A DNA stretch of 64,000 nt from Phytoseiulus persimilis (Eukaryota > Arthropoda > Arachnida > Mesostigmata > Phytoseiidae), in assembly GCA_037576195.1 (NCBI GenBank), contig CM075102.1:42714745-42778744 (forward strand), given 5' to 3'. Position numbers and translations under genes: made by a program. This document shows, one piece after another, positions 25,101 through 37,836 of this stretch (positions are counted from its first letter, which is position 1; each line of letters opens with the position of its first letter). Under the pieces are notes generated by a model. It was not told the origin of the DNA. It saw only the letters and a program-made list of their open reading frames with translations, and did no database searches.

Positions 25101-25925
25101 CGGAGCGGCCATGTTTCTTGAAGCGGAGCGCGTTCTGCCGAAACTCCTACCGCATGAAGGGACCCTCGAGGAGGAAACTGATGAGCAACGACTTCGCAAG
25201 CGGCGAATCAGTTGGATATGCAGTTCAAGTGAGGACGCCCAGAGCACCGCGTCGAAGGCTACAAAGAGAACGTTTGGGCTTCACGCGTGGCAACTGCCGA
25301 TTCGGAGGATCCGTTTCCGATCAATAATCTGAACGACCGTGTTTTCGAAGCGCTCAGTCATTCTGATTTGTTCCCGGCTGCGCCATCGATCACTTCATTC
25401 CTGAGAGCACTCAATATGTGCGCCAGCGGCGGTGGCAAGGGACAAACAAGAGCCGGCCGAGAGACCATCAGAGAGTTGTTGGAAGTATTGCTCTGCTGGA
25501 TCCCATGTCTAAAATCATATTTCAGGGCGAGTAGAGAGTAAGTAGTGGCCGGTCCCTCCTTGCCTCGAAAAGTTTTCTGGCACCCGGGCCCCAGGTACCG
25601 TTTCCGCGAGAGAGGAATAAGCAGCTGCGACGAGTTTTTCATCGAAAGAACTCCCCCTCGATATCTCTATCAAAACCTGCTAAGGTGAGGGTGTTCCAAG
25701 CTGAGTTTCTGCCGGATCCCGACGTATCCGTCATTGAGGTCGGGGCCCATTGTCTGCTCAAGCCGACGGGCTGATGGCTGGGCTCGCGAACGAACCGAAG
25801 GACGGTAAGCCGAAAAAACCTTGTTTGTTCCATTATCGTTCGTTGTTGTAGCGGCGGCGGCAGACGTTGTCGTTGAGTTAAACGAGATTAATTGCTCCAC
25901 TATATCATTCTCGGACTCGTCCGGC
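22200..25925. other. Region: no supported gene
   Basis: No named gene. A hydrophobic plus frame lies at 22494-22736. The minus strand has a 46-codon frame at about 22241-22388 that runs into GTGAGAGGTAAGC, a donor-like string, but it lacks a start and a known domain. Near 23045-23464, plus (135 codons) and minus (153 codons) frames overlap in the same codon phase, which by itself lets both stay open. A plus frame at 25287-25541 ends in a GTAAGT-like string near 25531. The tract at 24650-24720 is 4-bp periodic (GACT, GCTC and TCGG units). Confidence 0.45.
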
Positions 25926-25930
25926 TCATT

Positions 25931-26809
25931 TCAGCCGACTTCAACAGATGAACGAAGTTTTGCTGTCCGATAAGAATAATACAACCGTATTCGCCCCTCT
26001 AACAACTGGCCGAACTGCCTCACCGCTCGCTCGCGCGTCCACTCGTTCAACTGAATGTCCATCCAAACCGCTCGCGAGCAGCAGCGGACTCGCTCGCAGT
26101 TTCTAATAGTGGCACGCATGATAATCACAGAAGCAACAACAACCACAACAACAAGAGGGGAAGAGCAGCGACAACGGTAATAAAATAACAGGCCCAGCCC
26201 GAGAACCCAGTCAGTGAACGCGTGAAATCGCTGACCGGCGGGAGGAAGGCAAGTGAAAACACCACCAGAAGGAACGATGATCATAGCGCGGTGAAGTATA
26301 ATCGTCCTCGGCAAATACACCAAATATGGGCCGACAGCGACCAAACGCTCGTTCTCCACCACTTCGTTCGTGTGTCGTTGTTCTCGCTCGTCCCGGTCTA
26401 CCCACTCTCGTGTGGCTGTCGAGAGAAGGTAGATTGACCATCCGAACAACTTGTCTCCACTAGCCTCTTTCCGCGATGCCGATGTCCGCAAACCGCGCGT
26501 AGGCCAGTTGGGAGGTTTTTCCGCTGGGAAGCGGAGAAATTTGCTGGAATCCGTTCGAGCGCCTGTTCGCGTGAAGGGTTGGGAGCGGTGGCTCCTTGCC
26601 GGAGGCCGGAGCAGCCATCTTTCCTCGATGGGCGTTGGGCTCCACCGCGGAACATGATTTCGCACGCTGCGGACGGAGCTTCGTTCCATGGAGGCCTCAC
26701 GATGATTGCAGCGTGTGGGGTCAGTCTGGAAAAGAGGCTTCGCAAAAGTCGTGAATATCGACTGAAAGATCGCCATCTGAATGACAGTCAGCGAAAACCA
26801 AAAAACCAT
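25931..26809 (-). CDS. Longest ATG-initiated ORF, hypothetical, low confidence
   Basis: A 292-codon frame from the first ATG (26807-26809), the longest in the window. The N-terminus is hydrophobic (MVFWFSLTVIQMAIFQSIF), resembling a signal or anchor segment. A second hydrophobic stretch at about residues 200-230 contains six consecutive valines, encoded by a GTT/GTG repeat (plus-strand ACAACAACCACAACAACAAG near 26135), so part of it is simple-sequence DNA. The region between is rich in Arg, Ser and Pro with no domain I recognise. Length is the only real argument for it. An overlapping plus frame (26579-27057) stops inside a GTGAGT donor-like site at 27058. I regard it as more likely non-coding than coding. 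Confidence 0.12.
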   Translation of the reverse strand: MVFWFSLTVIQMAIFQSIFTTFAKPLFQTDPTRCNHREASMERSSVRSVRNHVPRWSPTPIEERWLLRPPARSHRSQPFTRTGARTDSSKFLRFPAEKPPNWPTRGLRTSASRKEASGDKLFGWSIYLLSTATREWVDRDEREQRHTNEVVENERLVAVGPYLVYLPRTIILHRAMIIVPSGGVFTCLPPAGQRFHAFTDWVLGLGLLFYYRCRCSSPLVVVVVVASVIIMRATIRNCERVRCCSRAVWMDIQLNEWTRERAVRQFGQLLEGRIRLYYSYRTAKLRSSVEVG

Positions 26810-28871
26810 GAATCCAAACAACGTTGTCCAGGAGACCTGCCAGCGCCAAGTGTGTTTTATTACGTCGTCCGCACGTCCAACGCGGTTTCTTCCCAGCCTC
26901 CCGCGGTCACCTTTCGAGAATTACGGTTCCCGACCGAGAATACGGTTCATCGGAGGCTCGCCTTGGGCGGGGTGCACTGGACCGATGCAAACCGAGAAGT
27001 TCCCGTCCATCATCTCAGAATACGTGAATCAACAGACGTATTCGTCTACCGGTTGGAGTGAGTACGGTGCTTCTGACTTTTCCGACAACTTCGACCGTCG
27101 TCTTCTCCGCCCGCCACGAAAAAGGACGACAAATCGAGCTACCATCCCTCCAGCAGCTGTTCAACATTCCAGGAGACCCTCCAGCAGTTCCACTTGCTCC
27201 AGATTTTGTGTTTAGGATGAAGACGCGGCTTGACTCGTGTGAGAAGAAGGCCGCTAGGTCGGTCGACTGACGGAGTGAATGGCTGACATGGATCGATCCA
27301 GCGGACGAAGGTTTCTTGGAACGGGTCTCGAGGGAGAATGGCCGGGAAGCCAATAAATGTTTGCCAAGCAGCGGGCAGTCATCCCTTCAAGCGAGAGGAA
27401 AATATGACTTAAAGCCGTCCATTCGACTGTCCGGTTTCGAAATTCCTCGAAGAGGCCGGAGGCAAAAACGAGGAGCAAGGCTCAGGCGCATACTCTTCGA
27501 TGCGCGTCTCCGATAACACATCACCTGGCCCGAAGGAGTCTCGGCGCGAGGGTTCTCCTTTGCTCCTTGAGTACCCCACCCGGAGTCTCGTTCCTCATGC
27601 AGAGACTCCCCTGTGCCCCATACGACACCCTCGTCATCACCCTATCAACGCTATTCCGCACTGTATAATTGAAGCAATCTGATCTGTTCAGTTGTTACTA
27701 ACGAGAACATACTTTACGAAGCTCCGAGGTATCGGAGAGGGAGAGATGTCGTTAGCTGCATTGACAGGCGGCGACTGTCGAGGCGGTTGCAAGTAGGATA
27801 GTACCGGCGGCGACGGAATTAACTTCATAATTAACGAGCCAGTTTCTCCAACGTCGGGAGGCTCGGCTTTCATTCTTCTCGAGGCTGACGGGCCAGCTAG
27901 CGAAAGACGACCAGCGAGCGAGGAAGTCGCTTCGCCTCCCCAGCGGTGAGCCCCAGCCGGGCGAAACAGCCAGCCAGACCGCCTCCGCCCTCGCCGGCCA
28001 CCACCGCACCCTAAAGGATGCCTATCAGGAGAGAAAAGGAATTAAAGGAGAACAAATTCCTCTGTCTTCATTAAAGCCTTCACTAGCCGAGGCAAAGAGC
28101 TGCTACAACGAGTGATCAACTGCCACCACTGCTCGCTCCGCCGTCTTCAACGAGCGTATCGCGGAGCGACCAGCGCTCCGAGGCGCGAAAGTCAGGAGCT
28201 GCTCCAGGAGATTGGCGTCATGCTTCTCGAGGGGCCCCAGCGTAGTGGAGGCAAGATCCTGGAGGTTGTGGTAGTTTACGGCGCCGCTAATGGAAGGAGC
28301 TCGATCGGCAACGAATTCGAGAGCTGGGATCGTTCCACTTCATTTAGACCGATTGACGGTGCTTCTGCAAGCGCGCGCTGAGCTTCTGGGATCGCTCTGT
28401 CCTGACCTCTCCAGGAGAAGTCTTCAATTCACAACGCTGCTCAAATGAGACGACTTGAAGGATTCCCGAGGAAGGACCACCCGGCGGAGCGTTGAAAACG
28501 CGTTTCTGAACCGACCGTTCGCTATTTGACGGGAGAAGCTGTTCGTAGCGGAGGTTTCCGTACAGTCTATCGAAATGGTTGCCAGCAGTCCATGGAAACG
28601 ATTCTCGACACTTGTTACAATGGTGCTGGCTTGAGAAAATTCGTTACTTATTTTCAGTTTCGCTACTTTTCAAATCGAATTCGGTAGACGTCGGCGGAAG
28701 AATGGGATTTCGCTCACAGAAAATTGCTTCAGAAAGAGAATTCGCGAATTGTGAGCGTATGACGGAATGGTTTTCGTGCGTGGGAAGGAACCGGACAAGC
28801 CCAGCTTCGAATTATCGATCGCCAACACCGCGTACCTCCGGAAAGTGTTTTCCATTCGGAAGCAATCCAGA

Positions 28872-28887
28872 TCTCTCTCTCTCTCTC
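28872..28887. repeat. (TC)8 dinucleotide microsatellite
   Basis: Eight uninterrupted TC units. It lies inside the 28702-29268 frame, where it would encode alternating Ser and Leu residues. Confidence 0.85.
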
Positions 28888-31879
28888 AAGGGATTCAACT
28901 CTGAAGCGCCCTGCGGGATGATGCGGTCGGATCGCGATCCTGGAGATCCCGTTGATCTCTGCGAGATGGGGCACCGGCCACAATTCTTCTTCTGCGTTCA
29001 GGGAGAAAACACGGAGGCCATGTTTGGGAACTCCTTGACGTCACCAGGACTTTTTGTTGAAAAGCTCGAGACGCCGATAAGGTTCAACTTCCGATTCTTC
29101 ACCACCTCACCTAACTTCTCAACTGAGATAAAGTCTACTCAAAGCGAGCATTTAACAACTCTCTTCCCAGACTTCCTCTCTCCGCTCATCACATTCAATC
29201 TTCCGTCTCGTCGACGGGGGAGCGAAGGATCTGATCCACACGAAGTTTTTTTCGCCGCTGGGATTTAGTGAACTCATCCGGCTTCCCGACATCCAGCCCC
29301 TGCCTTCTTGTTGTTTTCCCTCAAGGCCTCACGGCATTTTCCGGCGCCCCGCCCCTGCTCAAACATTGGTATCAGCCACCGCTACAAACGTCCTAACCCA
29401 ACTCTTCCTGTGGCGTCCCTCTCCTCAACGCGAACACTGCTTCGATTGGTGAACACCACACTAACAGGTGGATGGTTGAATCGATATAGAAACTCCGACC
29501 AAGTAGCTTTCTCTATTAGATCTATCGTCATTCGTCTCACCACCTTTGCCTTGACTGTGATTTTTCCCATTCCTCTCTTTGCGCTCCTGCTGTTCCTGAC
29601 TTCCAGCCACAGATATTTGCATTCGAAGCGACGAGATGTCCTGGGAATTGTGCTCCACATTTCCCTCAAATCGTCACTCACTCTCCAACGGGTTGATTGC
29701 GAGCAGCCTTTGACTCCTCTCTTGTTTCAACGCAGAACACGCTTGATGTGGGATCCGAAGATCGCCCGGACCTCGGAGACTCGAATTCGGCTGCCACGCC
29801 TTTCGGAAGTTCCCTCGCATAGTTCCCGAGCACAGCTGTCATTCACACTTTCACCCTGTTCTGAGGCACACGGGCAAGAAGGCCCTTGGGCATGACCAAT
29901 ACTGCAGTTTTCACAAAAAGAAGACTTCTCCAGCAGCTCGTTGAGATTGTTAGAGTGATGCGATGCTGCTCCCCATTTCTGTTCGATTTCCTCGGCCACT
30001 CCACTTGGCTCAAAAGAGCAGAGCTGGTCTTTCTCAGAAGAGAAAAACTCTCCACGAAAGATTCCAGGCCACATGTTGGACATACACGCTGAGCGAGACG
30101 CCAATTCCAGATATGGCAGTGTATGAGGGTTTCGCTGGGGTCGTTTCGCAGGAGGTTCTCCTCCTGCTAAGCCTCATTGTTTGTCCCCCGCCAGATCTTT
30201 TGCAGACGGAGCTCGCGACTCAGAAGCAGATCTTCAGCTTGGACTTTTCTCGACAGAGAGCGGAGGAGGACAATCAGCGATTAGAAACAGCCGGTCGGCT
30301 ATGAAGCTCTGAGTGTCTGGGTGTAAGAGAGCGCGCGCGTGCGCATGTGGATTCGGAGCCCTCTGCATCTATATTTCCCCATAAAGCAGCCACTAATAAC
30401 GACCGAACGAAGTACCCTTATTCAAGAAGAGCCCGCATTGTCTCAGCCACTCTCCCGGCCCGACCGGCTGCTAGGAACGCACTCACCCACCTTCTCGTCT
30501 GAACCAACGGATCCACCAGCGGACCGGGAGTAACGAAGAGAGAGGATTCTCGGCTAAAGAAAGAATGCAGCAAACGCTTGACAAATAACGAGTCACCCAT
30601 AGAGAGGAATGAGGGGAAATGGGGAGGAAAGAACAACGACGAGAGCAGAGGATGTAGAGGATACGCCGCATTAGAGTCCAGCGGTCGGTCCTCCGAGATC
30701 AGGCTTCAACAGCAACCTAAGGCAGGTCGTTATGATGATAACGAGGGTTTCCCTGACGTTGGAATTAGCACGGACTCCCATTTATGAGGAGCGATATTCT
30801 TTGGGATCGAACGTAGATTCAGTCATTCCGAATCGGCTGGAGTGGAGCAGGCGTTGCAGACAGCGCTTCAATGGATTTCGAGAGTGACGCAAAGCAAAAC
30901 CTCCTCCCACGTTAGGCACGCGATGTTGTTTTCCCAGTGACAGCATCATCGATAGTTTTTGATGGTAGGAGCAGCGGAGAGCTGCTTGTATGATATCAGT
31001 GTCTCTCTTCCCAATCGCTTTCAGAATCGCTCCGCTCGGAAGCCCGGAATTCGCTTCGCTAATTTCTCCTCACGAACTTCATCTAATCTTGGCTATGGAA
31101 TTCCAGAGAAAATCGGAGTCTTTATCGTTGTCGGGGTAAACACAGGGCCCCAGCTCAGACTCGATCCCTGAGAAGTATCGAGAAATCGGCGTGTTTTCGG
31201 AGCCGGGCCAAGCTCAGATCTTGTTGCTCCGCGAGAATGGATCTGCAAAGGAAAGGAACAAACAGGCAGCATGCAATCGGGTTCTGGGACTGGGCATGGG
31301 AAGCTCTCCTCCTCGCACAGAATTGACGGAGTGTCTTCCACCGAGTTCCTCCGCTCGCCGGTTCAGTGGTCCTCCTGCTCTCCGAGCGTTCCTGAGAGTG
31401 GTATTCGGGTAATTTATGGAGTGATGCTTATCTATCTCCTCTGCTCCAACTCTAACTTCTTTTCCTCCGACGACGAGAGCAGCCACGGTGCAGATACTTT
31501 GTCTTGTGGCGCGTTAAGAGGAGGCAGGAGGAAAAAGCTCTTCGGCAACTTTTGGAGCAGGAGCCGCTAAGCTTCGAAGATCCTTGCGCCGTACCTTAGG
31601 CCTAGCGGATAGATGCGATCACATTCGATTCCCTCGCTCCAATCTCCCGCTTGAAACGGTCTCATTGCGTACTTGTTTCGTAATCCCGACTCAGGTGACT
31701 TCCGCTGCCTCGTTGAGTCCATTAAAGTCGGAGAAAATCCTCGATCCGGGTCACAAAGCAGGGGGTTTTCTCTGTTTCCGAATCCACCGAAAAGCTCACC
31801 GTCTCTTTCGGAGGCGAAAATAGAACGAGAGACATCTCTCAAACATTTCGATGAACTCGTCGATCCTCTTGAGCCGCCG

Positions 31880-31891
31880 CCCCCCCCCCCC
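31880..31891. repeat. C12 homopolymer in a pyrimidine tract
   Basis: Twelve cytosines followed by TCTCCTTTCCCCCC. This is homopyrimidine sequence, prone to assembly or sequencing error. Frames across it should be treated with caution. Confidence 0.8.
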
Positions 31892-34457
31892 TCTCCTTTC
31901 CCCCCCAGCAGCTTCCGAACCTCGATGAGAATGGGAATGTTTGTGTCAAATGGGGAGCAGCGCGAGCATCGCTTCAAGCTCTGTTCCGTGTCTTGCTCTC
32001 TGTCATGCCGTAGAGACTGTGAATTCCACCTAACCAGTGACCTTGCCGTGACGTGATTGCCCAGTGCTTCGAGAAACGCGAAATTCTACAAGTGGTCGCA
32101 GTTGAAGAAGTGAAAACACAACAACGCTCGCTGCAGTGAGTGATTCGCTCAAGAGGCTGAGAGAAAAAACGACGTGAACCAACCATGGAGCTCATCCATT
32201 AGTGGAGTTTGGCGACATCGAAAACTTTCCCGAAGAATCACGCGGATTTCACCCTAGTTCGTGGCATCCCGATCTGTCGCACTCGGGCAATCGGATCTGA
32301 TGTCGAAGTTTCGGTATTATCGCGTCGGTTTCTCGAACCCAAAGCCTGCTGGGAACGCAGTAAACAGGCCGAAGTATTGTTCCGGGATGTTATCGGGCGC
32401 ACAAAGCACACTTTCAAGAAATCGTTGCAACGTTACGTCAGGTGGCTAGTCGACCTTTGAGCGCGAAAGCTGAACTCACACAAAAGCTCAATCAGCAAAC
32501 TCTTCTAAGAACTGTTGACACCTCAGGGGAATAATGAAATCAGCGTTCCAATGAAGACTTGGACAAACTCAAGAGGTCTCGGCCGTACTTTGTTGCATCC
32601 ATGAACACGGAGGGGAGCGCAAAGCTCAGCGAGGTAACGTCGTGGGCCAAGCGTACGACGGTATCTCCCCGACATTTCCGCTGCTAGAAACAAGTCGACA
32701 CGACTGAAATGACAGGAGCACAATCGTCATCGGCATATCCCGCGGGCTTCCGCTCTCTTCTCGAATGTTCTCCTCAGATCTGGTTTGAACTCTGCAGATC
32801 CTCTGAGCGCCAGGCGCAGCGAACATCAGCACAGTAGTTGTCAACACCGGCGACATATTCTCCTAGCGCAGACAACTATAAATCTTGGACACGAACAAAA
32901 TCTGACATGAGACGGAAGAAAAAGTCATAAAACGGAAATGTCATAAATCAGACCAGAATGAAATTTGTCTGTTCAACTTGGAGCGATGACAACTGTAACA
33001 ATCACTATGATAAGCGAAATCAGTGAACTGGGACAATCTTTCTTTGCGAGGCCAACTTTCACGCCCCCGCCCTCTCGCTGACGACATCCGGATCGAGGCA
33101 CGGAAACTAGCCGACGGTCAGAATGCTGCTCTGGAGAATGATGCTCCATTCGTTATTCTCGGCTCGATGCAGGGAAACTTCGCAGAGATTTGAAGGTAAT
33201 GATTGGGGCCCGTGGTGTTGAGGATTTCAGAAAATCAATTTTCCCATCAGAACCCATGGAACAATGGGTCGAAGTATGACTGCGGGCACCCATGATGAGT
33301 GTTCTGTCATGACGAAATTATTTGGAGAAGCATGTTCGAAGCAGTCGGAAGACGATATACCGAACGTGACGACGAGAACACGTAGAATCGTGTCGCGCCC
33401 GGAGCCTGCAGACCACGCTCAGTTTTGGTAAACATTCGGCCGTCTCGTCGATGTCATTCGCGGAATAATCTCATTATGTGGACGGGGGAACAAGAACCGC
33501 ATACGTGGAGCTGATTCATGAGTTGTGACAAAAGGAAACGTGATTCGATGACCCAAGACATCGCATCGTCAAATTTTTGCTTTTCGAAATCATTGTTGAT
33601 CTGACAGCGCTTTTTTCTGTTTCCCTCTTTTCATTTCATTAAAACGAGAGCGCAATTCTTTTGTTTGTCAGATTGTTTGATGCTGCGGCTAGAGCCAAAC
33701 CAAAACAACTCCGAAGCACGGAAGGACCAGAAAAATAAAACTTGAAAAAACATCGCCGAGTAATTTCGCGCTGTTCCCCTTCAAAGTTTGCTCACTTGTT
33801 CGATTCCTTGTATCCCCCCGTTTCTGGAAGGCACTTGGGGACTCGCGGATTTCTGTGTCGTCGCGCTTGGTTCTCGTTTCTGCACTCAGTCAGATAAAGC
33901 GAGCAATACTCGGACAGTCGTTCAAGAACGGGCTCCCCTTCAGCATGAGCAGATGTCCGCGCACTGGAATTCGGGTGGTTCTCGAAACTGGGCACTCGGA
34001 ATATCTTCCGTCCCCTGTGCTCGGATTCGTTCCGAGACTGGGAAGCTTTCATAGTTCAAAGCCCACTACACATCATGTCCCTGCATCTGTTGGGAGCGCA
34101 TCAAGAGTTCAGTAGTATTCGCAGGGTGATCAGTGACAGCGAGAGAGCGTGCCAGCCGCCACCATTCGTTGCCAATCTTCTCGATTTATATCCACCGGGT
34201 GGTCCTGCGCGGCGTGTCGTCGGCCGAGATTCTCTGGTTCGGTTTCTACCCAGGTCGCTTGCTGGCTCGCTTACTTTCTGGTTGGCTTGCTGGCAGTCAA
34301 GCGGTCAGCCGGCAAGTTGAGCGGCTCACTTTCAGCCGGCCGAACAGACAGGTAGGTGAGCCTGGCTTCAGGACCAGGCACTGGTAGCGAAATCTCGCTG
34401 GATCCACACTCAGTCAAAGAACACAGTTAGGTGATCTTTCCGGCCGGATGAGCAGCG

Positions 34458-34649
34458 ATGATGGGATCTCATTCGCTTCGAGTTCGCTGTTTTCTCCTTC
34501 TCTTCCATCTAACGATTCGGGCGCAGTCTGTCTGCGAGGCTAGTTCGTGTGGCCCACTGTTCGGCAATCTCCGTTGGTCTCCGGGTGATACGCTACCATC
34601 AACGGTCGAGTTAGATGCCGCCGACACCAGCGCTGATGTTCGCTTATAA
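34458..34649 (+). CDS. Candidate 5' exon or small secreted protein, unrecognised
   Basis: The frame starts with two ATGs (34458 and 34461). Its N-terminus has signal-peptide form: a short basic n-region (MMGSHSLRVR), a hydrophobic core (CFLLLFHLTI) and a small-residue c-region (RAQS) where cleavage could occur. The remaining 40 or so residues include two cysteines in VCEASSCGPLFGNL and an acidic end (VELDAADTSADVRL). The whole frame is 63 codons. A GTGATA string after the codons for LRWSP could be a splice donor, making this the first exon of a secreted protein. I recognise no family. A TATAAA at 34645-34650 overlaps the stop. Support is the signal-like N-terminus only. Confidence 0.22.
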   Translation: MMGSHSLRVRCFLLLFHLTIRAQSVCEASSCGPLFGNLRWSPGDTLPSTVELDAADTSADVRL

Positions 34650-35211
34650 ACATTTTGAGCTATTCGCTCGGGTCACGCATTGGGCAGAGTTGCCGTGCTT
34701 GTCTAGGGATGTCTCTTGTGCCATTTGGTGTATTTTGGGAGCACCCCTCGTCATTTCTGCCCTGTACCACCCCTCGGCGTGTTCCGCACTTCTCCTGCAT
34801 GTCCCCTGTATTTCGGCCCTCCATACCCATCGTTCACCTGGAGGAAGTGCAACCACTCGCTTTCCGCTCGAGGCTCTCTTTTGGCGGGTAGACCGGCGGG
34901 CTAACCGGCCGGTCGGCCAGCCGATGCCGGCACAATGGCATAAAAGCATGTCATGTATGAATCGTCTGACAAAGTAGTCAATCTTATGCACATAGAAGCC
35001 ATCTCTTCTATTCGATATAGGATGGCAGGGAGGAAAGATTCACACAAACTGTTTTTTTTTTTCTCGCTGTTCTCAGCTTTTTCTTCTCTCTTCTTCCCCT
35101 GTGGTGGGAGGAAGTAAGAAGCATGGGCAAAAGAGGCTTTCCCACGGGACTGCACTTCATGTAATTGAATTGGATCAGAAAGTCACCTGGAACCACGAAC
35201 TCGTGCGAAAC

Positions 35212-35346
35212 ATGTTTCATACGTGGGGCCCGCCCCCAGCTCGGAACCTTATCAGGCTCCGTGTAATTGTATTACTTCTGTTCGTTCTTCTCCTTGCGAA
35301 TGTGCATGCGCTGGAACCGCGGGCCAAGCTCTCGTCTCGCGGATAG
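35212..35346 (+). CDS. Candidate small secreted or anchored peptide, unrecognised
   Basis: From the ATG at 35212 (A at -3, in CGAAACATGT) the frame encodes 44 residues. They are a basic n-region (MFHTWGPPPARNLIRLR), a strongly hydrophobic core (VIVLLLFVLLLANVHA) and a short tail (LEPRAKLSSRG). The core followed by a VHA site matches a cleavable signal peptide, or a single membrane anchor if uncleaved. The frame extends upstream to 35101 without a stop, so the true start is uncertain. No splice donor is obvious before the stop. It lies 0.75 kb downstream of the other signal-like frame on the same strand, but I have no evidence that they belong to one gene. Family unknown. Confidence 0.22.
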   Translation: MFHTWGPPPARNLIRLRVIVLLLFVLLLANVHALEPRAKLSSRG

Positions 35347-37836
35347 CAACCAGGCTGAGAGGTTTTCTTGACTTCTACTCGCTATCATCATTCCGTGTCG
35401 CTGAGAGTAACTCGAGTGCCGCACGGAACGACCCTGGGTCGGATGCAAAGAAGAGAAGCCACAACGGAGGAATTTCAGTCGTGGTCGCGTAATCACGTAA
35501 GCCGTAAAAGTTTCCTGCACGGAGCCGCTACACAGTACTACGTTCGTTACTCTATCATCACGCTCCCATTTCTGTCGAATGGAGGAGGCTTCTTCCTAAT
35601 GGATCCGCCGTCTGCTCGAGTCGGAGTCAGCGCGTCAAAGCCTGACCCCGACTGCCGTCGAGTTAGAGGAGCTAGTCTAATGATCGCATACGGAATTTCA
35701 CCGCCACACACAGGAATAGAAAGGAGGAACCCCTCTCGAGATTCTCGCCATCCTGCTCGACTGCAGTAGATTTTTCAGAGTTGGTTCTGAAGCCGATAGT
35801 GATCTTGGACCGATCCTTTGTTCTGAAAGCTCCAAAGGAGCTCGTCGTGGACAGACGACCAGTCCCGTGTAGTGAAGAGAATTGTTGGAATTCAACTTTT
35901 TTCCCCGCATTTGGATCTCTCCGACACTGCCCTGCTCATTATCATCAGGAAGATCTCGTTAGAGAGAAGCTGTGGGTGACATTTTCGTATCCACATGGAA
36001 CCGCAGGTAGCTCTGAATATTCAGCGATGGCGATGCTGATAAGCAGACCCGTCAAGGTGTCCTACAGTGGATGAATGAATTCAATTTTTCAAGTCCTGTC
36101 ACGCGTGCCACCCTGTGATTGTTATAAATGACAGTTCCATCTTCTATATTGTGGAGGAATGCCTACATTGAAGAAGATCCAGCTCTCACGCAATAGCGAG
36201 GACATGTCATCACTCGGGATGGAATATCATCAATATCAATTCCATCGCGGGAGGAGAACGCCCTGTGCTCTCCGTACCTACTGGTTTCTGTCTTCAGAAT
36301 TTCCAGAATGGAACAGGCACGCGGAGACTCTTCTCACGCGGGCTCGAGCAACCCGGCCGAAATTCGTCCAGCTAAGTACGAACTCTGGAGTAGATGTACA
36401 TGGTTGTGCGTTCGCGAGTCGTATGCGCAGTTTACATATTTTAGTCCTGAGATTGATTCGTGAAATGGCAATCGTCATCCGCCAAGGCTCGGTACTCGGG
36501 ATGCTTGCGCTTCAATGTATGCCCATACATCTGCATAAATATGTATTGTGATATTGAGTGATAGATTGACCGTTGCGGAATGTGGGAGCCGAACGACGTG
36601 CCGCGAATTCTTCCGTCAAATCAGAAATGAATTGTGGCAGTAACAACTACCGACCGAGCGGTCGTCGTCGTGAACTACGGTCGTGTTGCTTGCTCATCCG
36701 ACTGCTTGTCTGCTTACCTTGCCAGTCGGAGTACACGTTCCTCTTTACATACGACTGGTACTCGATACGACTGATCGGCTGGCCTGCCAGCATTCAGGAC
36801 AGTCCCATCTTTCCGGAATACGAAGGGCGCAGTTACACTCGGCAGTCCGTTCTCTAAGAACGCGCTCATAGGATCAAAAGAGGAGCTTTCTCCTCAGGAG
36901 CTATTTTAGCGGCACGAGGTGGGGCACGACGCCGAGCGAATATTGAAGCAATTCAGCTCGATGCTAACCCACTGCTTGCACGCATGTTCGTCTGTTTCAT
37001 GCGGCCTCGAACCGTCGAGCTCCTCTCGTTTCCGTTGCAGGATCGTCGAACGACTGCGGCGATCACTGGGGACGCCCTGATTGGGGGTCCGAGCAGAGAT
37101 TTCCGCATGCGACCTTCGAGACACCAGACTCTGGGATCCTTGTGAGTTCTTACAGGGCTTCCTGGAGGAGTCTTCAAGATTTCTGTGGGGAATTCGATAG
37201 CAGGCTCGCGTGTGGATTGCGACAGGAAGCCTTGATGCGCTCCTTGTTCGGAGATTGCAGAGGAGAAGCCTAATAGCGAGGCGTAGCTCGATTCGAACTC
37301 CGGCAGACTGCTAGAGCGGGAGGAAGCGGTCCTCGGAAGCGATCTCGTTCGAGTTTCAAGTGGCGTGCTCCTTCGAACTCATTGACATCTCGCAGGCTCT
37401 CGACGTCATTCTCATCATGGACTTGGAGATGGTCACCTCTCACGGCACAACTCGAACGAGTACCTTCACCCCTCCCGTCCGTTCTCCCGGCCGCACTCCT
37501 TTCGAATGAAGCGAGGGCCGGCGCTCGTCTGTTTTGGCGCACACACGAACTTCTCGAAATGGCAGTGCCCGTCTGTGCAACCTCCAGAAGAGAAGTCGCC
37601 ATCGTGTGCCTCCTCAAACGGTGGAGGAGGCACAAAACGTCAACTGGCACTCGGGGGCTGGGATCCGAACTTATTTGGAGTGCAATCCGGACGTCTCCCG
37701 ATCTGTGATCGAAAGTGAGGCCGAAATGGGGTTCAATGAACGATGTAATGGCCAGACTTTCCGCGGACAGGACCGCTCAATGATTGCACAAGCTGAACTT
37801 ACTTCGGCGCGAAGCTGGTAAGCGGTAGTGGCTGTT

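Larger units (their letters stand above)
26830..34440. other. Region: no supported gene
   Basis: No recognised gene. The longest plus frames are 28702-29268 (188 codons from its first ATG, no known domain) and 29308-29895 (195 codons, with a hydrophobic stretch that includes FPIPLFALLLFLTSS). Simple repeats include (TC)8 at 28872-28887 and a C12 run at 31880-31891. The stretch 32850-33780 is visibly poorer in open frames and more AT-rich than its surroundings. It carries a 59-codon frame without ATG at 33014-33193 and an AATAAA near 33734 followed by an A-rich tail. Confidence 0.45.

Noticed and set aside
32700..32760. Minus-strand YADD-like codons, possible reverse transcriptase
   Set aside because: The frame closes within about 12 codons, and none of the flanking RT motifs (such as the upstream PQGS-type block) is present.
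34645..34675. TATAAA with a TCA 30 bp downstream
   Set aside because: The initiator match is limited to TCA, and the following 60-codon frame has weak start context and no support.
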